A stretch of DNA of 64,000 nt, taken from the NCBI GenBank assembly GCA_033964015.1, contig JAWWUD010000061.1:675001-739000 (forward strand). The letters are read 5' to 3'. The position numbers and the translations under genes are program-made. The stretch comes from Scolanthus callimorphus (Eukaryota; Cnidaria; Anthozoa; Actiniaria; Edwardsiidae). The notes under the pieces were generated by a model. It had not been told where the DNA came from. It was given only the letters and a program-made list of their open reading frames with translations, and made no database searches. The stretch's first letter is position 1. Each line of letters starts with the position of its first letter. This document shows, in pieces, positions 13,401-22,400 of the stretch.

Positions 13401-16400
13401 TTCCCGCCACGTGCTTTGGACTTTCTGCACCAGATCACGTTGCTGGCCATCTTTTTACCTGTAGTAAAGACTCGTCCATACGTACACCCTGCGTATCGCC
13501 ACAAAAACGTGTCGAAACGTGACAAGTCCCAATATATTTCCATTCCAAATCCATGAAAGCTTTCAAGAATTTATTTTTTTCCATACTTTTCTTTGTAACG
13601 AATTATTTCCAGGTTTCTTTTATTGTATCTGAGCCCGGTGACTAAAGGGTTAGTATGCTATAGTTATGGCTTTGACGTGCTGATTGCAATGATTATATTA
13701 ATGGTATGCATATGAATTATTTCCGTTTTGCAACCTTTTTATTGGACTCCTTCACAAGCAGGGAGCAATTGTTAACTGGTCGGCACGCGAATAACTTTTC
13801 TTCTCTCATAGCTCCATATATATATTATATAGACACGAGTGTTTTACTGGGAAGTACGCCACTGGTAGATCTCACATGAAGCTACATCCGGGACCTGAGT
13901 GACATATTTTTTTCACTAGTGAGGATATCGGTCAAAACAAAAGTGCTTGGAAATCAATTTGGAATATTTTTTTTCTGGAATAGTATAGAGATCTTGTAAA
14001 GTTTTCACAAACTTGCATCTCGTATACTTGCTCGGATTGTTTTAAGCGAACTTCTGATCTGATTATCCGTGAAACAACGTAAAAATCAATTCATCCACAA
14101 AGTCCTGGTACTTTCTCTGCCTTGTTTTGCTAATCCATTCCTAGCTACCAAACGCAATTATGCATGCCTATCTTCATGAACCCTGCGACTGGCGACGACA
14201 AGAAGTGAACGAGGGCCGTGATTCTTTTCTCAGAAGTTATTTTGAAGTTGTTCAAGTTCTTTTCCCTTGGCGTTTTGTTATTGGTAATCTAAAGACTACG
14301 TTTATCTGTTTAACGAACTTGAACCATACTAGGAGACAACTTTTTCGCCAGTTTTTCACCTCTGAAGGCACTGCTGGGCATGAAGTTTTGATCTCAACCT
14401 GAATTTTTTATGAGGCCCAAAAAGCGAATGTGACGTCATATGAAACCGCTAAAATTTTGCCGCCAGGTTTCCTCCAATCAGGTTGCTGCGTTCGTGGGCG
14501 AACGGAGTCTACGCTAAAACAGGGGTCTTGCCGGCAGGCTCTACATTCAGAGTCCACAGGAAACCCACAAAAACGAGTGTGCAGAAATCCCATACGAACG
14601 TGCGCGCGCGAGCTGTAATTGCCTGCGTGCTCTGACACCCGAGGAGAGCCTTCGGGGAGGCTAATTGACCCGTCTTTCTCTCTCCTGAAAACTCGTTGTA
14701 GCCGAACCAAATTGAGAAGTCGAAATTGTCTCAATTTTAAGAATAAATAGCTTAGACACATTAGAAAATTCAAGAATCATTGTGCTATTATTTAAATCTG
14801 AAGTTTGGAGCTTCTTGAAGACTGCCTTTCACTGTTTTTTGCCGCCTATGATGACCAAAGTTCGCGAGCTCAAGATGGCTTCCATGCGTGACACTTCTTT
14901 TCTTCATGACTTTCTCCCGAGTCTCCCCGCCAAAAGTATAACACAGCCACACGGCAGTTGTAGAAAATACGGTATTCTGATCGGCAATCCAGAAAAAAAA
15001 CTTATACCACAATGGTTGAGCGTGTAAAAACGACTTATCTCCCGAGCGGCCACTATCGTCGCATTCAACTTTCATCTTTTCTAACTAGCGTAGCGAATTG
15101 AAAGACAGCTGCAAAAGCGCGAAAAAAAATTTTTTGAATCGAAGTTGCGATAAAAAAATTAAAATACTGAATGCCCCTTTTATACTCTAGCTACAAAGTT
15201 CAAGTACCTACCTCGAAAATGGGTCGTTGCTTGCGTCGTCTCACCCGCTAGCTCTTCGTCCGTCTTTTTTTTTTTTCGACTTCCCTGTATACTGTATTCT
15301 TCTGTACTCGCTTTGCTTCTTTCCCGGCGACAAACGTTTTTTTCATAATATGACATCGGTCTCAACTTCTTCCCGCTGCTAACTCATTTTCTAAAATCGT
15401 GATTTGTCAGCTTGATTTCAAACGTGATTCATTTTTTGATGAAGAGTAAAAACCGTCACACGTTGTGTATTGTTCACTTCTGTCACTCTCTTTGGCGGTG
15501 GTTCATGCTTTGCCCGGCTTCTTCCCGTCGCTGTTTCTAGCTCTCTCCTCGAATTTCTTTCTGCTCTTCTATTAAAATTTTGTCTTCATCTTTCTCGTCT
15601 TATCATCAATTTTTTTTTTCAGCTAGAAAGAAAAAAAGCAAGACAAAGAAGTTGATTCTACTTCTCTTTCAATTTTGCCTCCCAAATAATTAATGAGCAT
15701 GTGAAGTCATTTCAAATCCTCCAATTAGGACTGGACCGTATTTCATATCCTTGCAATTAGTTCCAGCCGACTTGAACTATGCCGACTTGAAATATGGTCC
15801 AGTCCTCATTGTCGGATTTGAAATATTGCATTTTTTTTTTCATTATGAATGTTCAATGGTGCGGTTTACAGTTTGTGAGATGTCTGGGGCCGGTTCATGA
15901 AAGTTTGGATAAAGTTATTCACGGATAAACGTTATCTGTTGTATAGGTTTTGCTCAGGATTTATCCGTTGGATAAGCGTTTATCCACTGATAAATCTTAA
16001 CTGGCCTTCCAGGAACCGGCCCCTGATCTCTAAGTCTAAGATGCGGACTGCAGTTTGACAACGCAGTTTACGATCAATTGTTTTTGGTCTTGACACCAGT
16101 CAATAGCAGACTGGCCAGATGTTGATCAAACCAAATGGGCATTACGTACATGTGTTTGCCAATAGCCACATTAATCCCGTCCGCTCACCCCCTAGGTCGG
16201 TCGTCGTCAGTCGTCCAAGCGTCGCATGTCATGTAGCTGTGACCACTTGACGTCATTCGGCGGCAGCTTCTTTGTGGCGCCCAACCCGATAGACCTGGAC
16301 CAGGTCTGGATGAACTTCCTCAAGCCACAAGACAACATCCCCATCATAGTGACCATGTGTCTGGTGTTCGGTGTGTTTCTCCTCGTCCTGGTGTGGGCGA

Positions 16401-19400
16401 GACGAGCCGACAACAAGGATGAACGTGATCATGTAAGCTACTTTCACACCTTGTTATCGGATCTTCTCACACGTAATCGATCTGCTTATCCCCCTAACGG
16501 TATCATTACATTATCAAACAAAAAAGGATGAAGATGTTAGACGTACGCCCTGTCTCTCTACTGTAGTAGACCTAACCTCAATAACAGAGACATTTAAGAG
16601 CCCTAGTCAGCTTCTTCTTTGTTATGGTGTTTTCGCTCTATATTAGAAGTTGAATTACGTATATTAAGCCGATGGAAATGGATGATTTCTTTAACTCTGT
16701 TTTATTTTATTTATCGTTATAACTGCCCCTCCCACGGAGGATTTTAGCTGGGGTATGCTGCTAGGTTGACAAAATGGAGGCTGACTGAAGCTCTTTAATG
16801 TACGAGGTTGCTTACAGGTGTTCCGGATCATGTCTCGGAACTTTAATGTACGAGGTTGCTTACAGGCGTTCCGGAACATGTCTCGGAACTTTAATGTACG
16901 AGGTTGCTTACAGGTGTTCCGGATCATGTCTCGGAACTTTAATGTACGAGGTTGCTTACAGGTGTTCCGGATCATGTCTCGGAACTTTAATGTACCAGGT
17001 TGCTTACAGGTGTTCCGGATCATGTCTCGGAACTTTAATGTACCAGGTTGCTTACAGGTGTTCCGGATCATTTCTCGGAACTTTAATGTACCAGGTTGCT
17101 TACAGGTGTTCCGGATCATTTCTCGGAAATAAGTTCATATTTCGCTTATCTCCCGAGAATTTTATAAAATGGAGAAAACAAACAGGAAACACTTTGCTCA
17201 TTTGGCATGTATGTAGAACTGTTGAAAATTTACGGTTATATACATGATATGAAGAGTGTTTGTCTTCGGAAACTAAATTTTAATTCTGTATTCTTCAGAA
17301 TTCGTCAGCGCTTTAAAATTTTGTTATTATTCATCATACTTCATACTTCAGACTTTATTATTGAAAATAATATAAATAATATATGATATAATAATAAACT
17401 GATCCGCAAATAGCTAAGTTAATCGTGGCGGATCAGTAAAATTAAAATATGTATATAAAGAATGGTAACAGCAATTTTTAAGCAAAAAAAGGAGCAATGG
17501 GTAACAGCAGCTACATTTAGGAATATACAAGGATTTTAAAAACAAAACAACACACAAGTGATAGAACGTGGCAAAAAGACAACAAAACGGCTAATGTGCT
17601 CAAGTTTGGAAACGTAATCATCGAATGATTGTAAAATGTCAATCAAAGCAGCATGTAGCTTCTTTTTGAATATATTTTTAAGCATCTCTCGTAATGAATT
17701 TGGCAACTCATTCCATATCTTAGCCCCAATTCTAGAAAAAGCTTTATGTTGGATTTCTATTCTAGACTTTTTGATATAAAACTTATTTGAAGTTGAAGAT
17801 CGAGTGTTGTAAGAGTGTATATTGCGGGTATCTGTAAAAAGATTGAGAATATTACTAGGAGCACTTCCGTTTCGTACGTCATGCATTAGGCAGCAAACAG
17901 ATTCAAAATACAGGAATTTTACAGGCAAAACATCAGCATCAACAAAGAGAGGCACAGCGTGATCGCTACGCCCTACGCTCCCACGCATGTCGCACAAACA
18001 TTACAAAATTCACTATTCTTTTTCAAGGCCCAAATATCTGGAACTCTTTACCTCGGTCTATTGTTTCTATTCACAATGTTTTAGTTTTAAGAAAGAACTT
18101 ACTAAATTTCTATCCCCCTAAATGATATACTTTAGTAATCTGTGTTCGTCTGTCTCGTCTCGCATTTGTTTTCCTATTGTCTTTCTATAAGGCGAGGGCG
18201 CCTCCTCGTACAAGCCCGGTGGTTTCCTGAGGCGCTCTCGCCATCTTCTTTTTCTTAGCCCATTTAGACGTTTTTTTATGTATAACTGTAAATGTAAGAG
18301 AAATGGCAAATAAAATTGAATTGAATTGAATTGAAAATATTAAGCGAAGGGCTCGTTTTTGGAGTTGTAGTATCTTATTTAAGTAACACGTTAAGTATCT
18401 TATTTAAGTACCCCTTTCCGTATCCGTGAGCATCTTTCAACACCTGATCCTTTTTAGGATCGAAACTATCAAAACGACTATTTTAAATTGACAGCAAATT
18501 CTTAATTTTTAAAGAAGTGATCATTTCCTACACACCAAGTTCGACAAAGCTGATGTCTGATATTACTGATCACGCGTTTCTGTTCACAGACTGGTGTGGT
18601 GATAATGCATCAAAGTGACGTCATCGTATCCCATAACTACCTCGTTACGATCAATACCAGTCAGCGGCGTGATGCAGGAACGACGGCAAACGTGTTTGCA
18701 CTTATGACTGGCGAGAGAGGAGAGAGTGGCGCAATACCAATTAGCACAACAACCAACATCAAATTTACCCGCGGCTCACAAATACAGACAACGGTGTGCC
18801 TACCTAAAACATTGGGACCCCTGCTGTATGTCCATATATGGCATGACAATAGTGGGGTCAGCCCTGCGTGGTTCCTTGATGATGTCATCATCCGGGACGT
18901 GCAGTCTGGGAATCAGTGGGTATTCGTCTGCGATCGCTGGATTGCAGTGGAAAACGAAGAATGCAGGACAGACACAATTTTGTACGTCGCCGGTTCGGAT
19001 GATTTGAATAACTACAAAAGGATATTTGTTTCGAAGACCTCCAAAGATCTATACGACGGCCACTTGTGGTTCTCGGTCGTTGCCAAGCCGCCCACTAGTA
19101 GTTTTACTCGCGTTCAGCGCTGTTGTTGCTGTTTATCGTTACTTCTCTGTACAATGGTGTCCAACTGCATGTTCTACAATATAGATAATACTCCCGATAA
19201 TTCCGTTATTATGATTGGCCCATTGAAGGTCAGTATACGCCAGCTAATCATTGGCTTTCAAAGTGGCATTATTGTCTTCCCTGTCAACCTCTTACTTGTG
19301 GCTTTATTCCGTAAAAGTATGGGTTCTAAAGAAAAAGGTGGCGGAGGCGAACTTGTCAAGAAGCTGCGTCCAGGTTCCTTCATGTATTTCTACGCCGAAT

Positions 19401-22400
19401 GCTTTGATAATTCCAACAGCAAACTCAAGGCAAAATGCCGACTCTTTTTCAGCGGAAGATTTCTATACTACTTTTCTTGGTTCTTGTTTTTTATCAGCTC
19501 TGCTGTATCAGCTATTGTTACAATCATGTACAGCATACAGTGGAAAAAAGATATCTCCGAGAAATGGTGCATTTCTTTTTTCACTTCATTCCTCCAAGAC
19601 GCATTTGTAATTCAGCCTGTTAAAGTTGCTGCAGTTGCTGCTTTTGTTGCATTTATTGTCAAGGAAAATAAAAGGAGAAAAGGGAACCAATATGAAACAT
19701 TGAGGAATGCCGATGTCGAATCGCCACAGGGGACTGTAGATGAAAAGAAGTCAGATATCGAGACCAACTGCCAACTAGACACTGGTAGGAGACCGCCAAA
19801 CAAAAGGTTTCTGGAAAATGCAAGGAAAATGAGGATAAAGCAAATCAAGACCAATAAAGTTGTGAAAGACATTGTTTTCTACTTCGCGTTTCTACTTCTG
19901 ATTATGGCGTATGCCTATGGACACAGGGACCCCATTGCGTTCAAATTGACCAAGGAAATGGTGGATCTTACACGGCCGATTGTTGTAAGTAAATATGTAA
20001 AAAGTGCTTGGGTGTAAGCTCTCCAGCCCAAGTATCAGTAGTTTTGTGCTCAGGAGACTTAGGTAAGAGTCCCATTTGCATTCAAAAGTTCTTACACCGT
20101 CAAACATGGTTAAGGAAATAAGTAAATCGTATGTTTTGTTTCCATGGAAGTACAGAATGTGACCTTTGACAATTTCCTTGAAGTAATTTTCAAAACAAAC
20201 CTCCGGGAGTTCAAAATCCTGATGATTTAACGTATCTAGGCGCAAGGTAACCGGAATTCGAAAACGTGACCATTTCATAAATAATTTGATATCCGAAATT
20301 AGAGATGTTGTAAAAAATGATATCAAATTCGTTATAGCCTACTATTTTCATCTGTTTGTTTAAATATGAATGTAAATTGCTCCCCCGGAGAAAATGTTTA
20401 AATCTCAGCTTCACAACATGGCTGGAAATGTATTAAAGCTTAGAGCAAGTTAAGTCTAAAATTTTGCATCCCCTCATTCTTTGGAAAAATTTCTGTATTC
20501 CCCCATTTTGAGATCTCCCCGTAATTTTACCTCGCCCTATTTCTCTGACATACATTTTAAAACGCACCAAACCAACCGTTTTAGAATTAGGTGTTTACAC
20601 GAACGTCACTGCAGGTTGTTGTTGTTAATGCTAACGTGTGCAGCACATGATCTGAAAACGATCGACTTGTTAAAACAACCCCGCCGCTCGCGTTCTCGCA
20701 GGGTACAAGAGTCGACCAGTTCTGGTCATGGCTCAGCAAGCAAGTAATCCTGGATGTCCTGTTCGTTGGTCCATGGTACAATGGCCAGAGTGCGGGAGAC
20801 ACCCTTGATGGGTTTATAAGTGACAGGAACTCGTTCCTAGTGGGAATGGCGCGACTGAGGCAACTGAGAGTAAAAGAAGGTACGATTAGACAAACGCGAG
20901 CTTTCTACACGGATTCCTCGCATCACGCCGGGCTGGATTAGTTTTTTTGTGTTTTGTGGATCCCCGAAGGGAAGAACACAGGTACAGCGAGCACCAGCTC
21001 GAGTGTATGTGGATCATGGTCCTGTTAGGTCTGTGGATGTGGGTCATGGTCGTTTTAAGTCTGTGGATGTTGGTCATGGTCGTGCTAAGTCTGTGTATGT
21101 GGATCATGGTCGTGTTAGGTCTGTGGATGTGGATCATGGTCGTGCTAAGTCTGTGGATGTGGATCATGGTCGTGTTAGGTCTGTGTATGTGGGTCATGGT
21201 CGTGCTAAGTCTGTGGATGTGGATCATGGTCGTGTTAGGTCTGTGTATGTGGGTCATGGTCGTGCTAAGTCTGTGGATGTGGGTCATGGTCGTGCTAAGT
21301 CTGTGGATGTGGGTCATGGTCGTGCTAAGTCTGTGGATGTGGATCATGGTCGTGTTAGGTCTGTGGATGTGGATCATGGTCGCGCTAAGTCTGTGGATGT
21401 GGGTCATGGTCGCGCTAAGTCTGTGGATGTGGGTCATGGTCGTGCTAAGTCTGTGGATGTGGATCATGGTCGTGTTAGGTCTGTCGATGTGGGTCATGGT
21501 CGTGCTAAGTCTGTGGATGTGGGTCATGGTCGTGCTAAGTCTGTGGATGTGGATCATGGTCGTGTTAGGTCTGTGTATGTGGGTCATGGTCGTGCTAAGT
21601 CTGTGGATGTGGGTCATGGTCGTGCTAAGTCTGTGGATGTGGGTCATGGTCGTGCTAAGTCTGTGGATGTGGATCATGGTCGTGTTAGGTCTGTGGATGT
21701 GGATCATGGTCGCGCTAAGTCTGTGGATGTGGGTCATGGTCGCGCTAAGTCTGTGGATGTGGGTCATGGTCGTGCTAAGTCTGTGGATGTGGATCATGGT
21801 CGTGTTAGGTCTGTCGATGTGGGTCATGGTCGTGCTAAGTCTGTGGATGTGGGTCATGGTCGTGCTAAGTCTGTGGATGTGGGTCATGGTCGTGTTAGGT
21901 CTGTGGATGTGGGTCATGGTCGTGTTAGGTCTGTGGATGTGGATCATGGTCGTGCTAAGTCTGTGGATGTGGGTCATGGTCGTGCTAAGTTTGTGGATGT
22001 GGGTCATGGTCGTGTTAGGTCTGTGGATGTGGGTCATGGTCGTGTTAGGTCTGTGGATGTGGGTCATGGTCGTGTTAGGTCTGTGGATGTGGATCATGGT
22101 CGTGCTAAGTCTGTGGATGTGGGTCATGGTCGTGCTAAGTCTGTGGATGTGGGTCATGGTCGTGTTAGGTCTGTGGATGTGGGTCATGGTCGTGTTAGGT
22201 CTGTGGATGTGGATCATGGTCGAGCTAGGTCTGTGTATGTGGATCATGGTCGTGTTAGGTCTGTGGATGTGGGTCATGGTCGTGCTAAGTCTGTGGATGT
22301 GGGTCATGGTCGTGTTAGGTCTTTGGATTCGGGTCATGGCCGTATCTGGTCTGTGTATGTGGGTCATGGTCGTGTTAGGTCTGTGGATTCGGGTCATGGC

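Noticed and set aside
16691..17247. Open frames of 142 and 149 codons with 16-residue repeats
   Set aside because: They are translations of the 48-bp tandem repeat, again a multiple of 3, on both strands.
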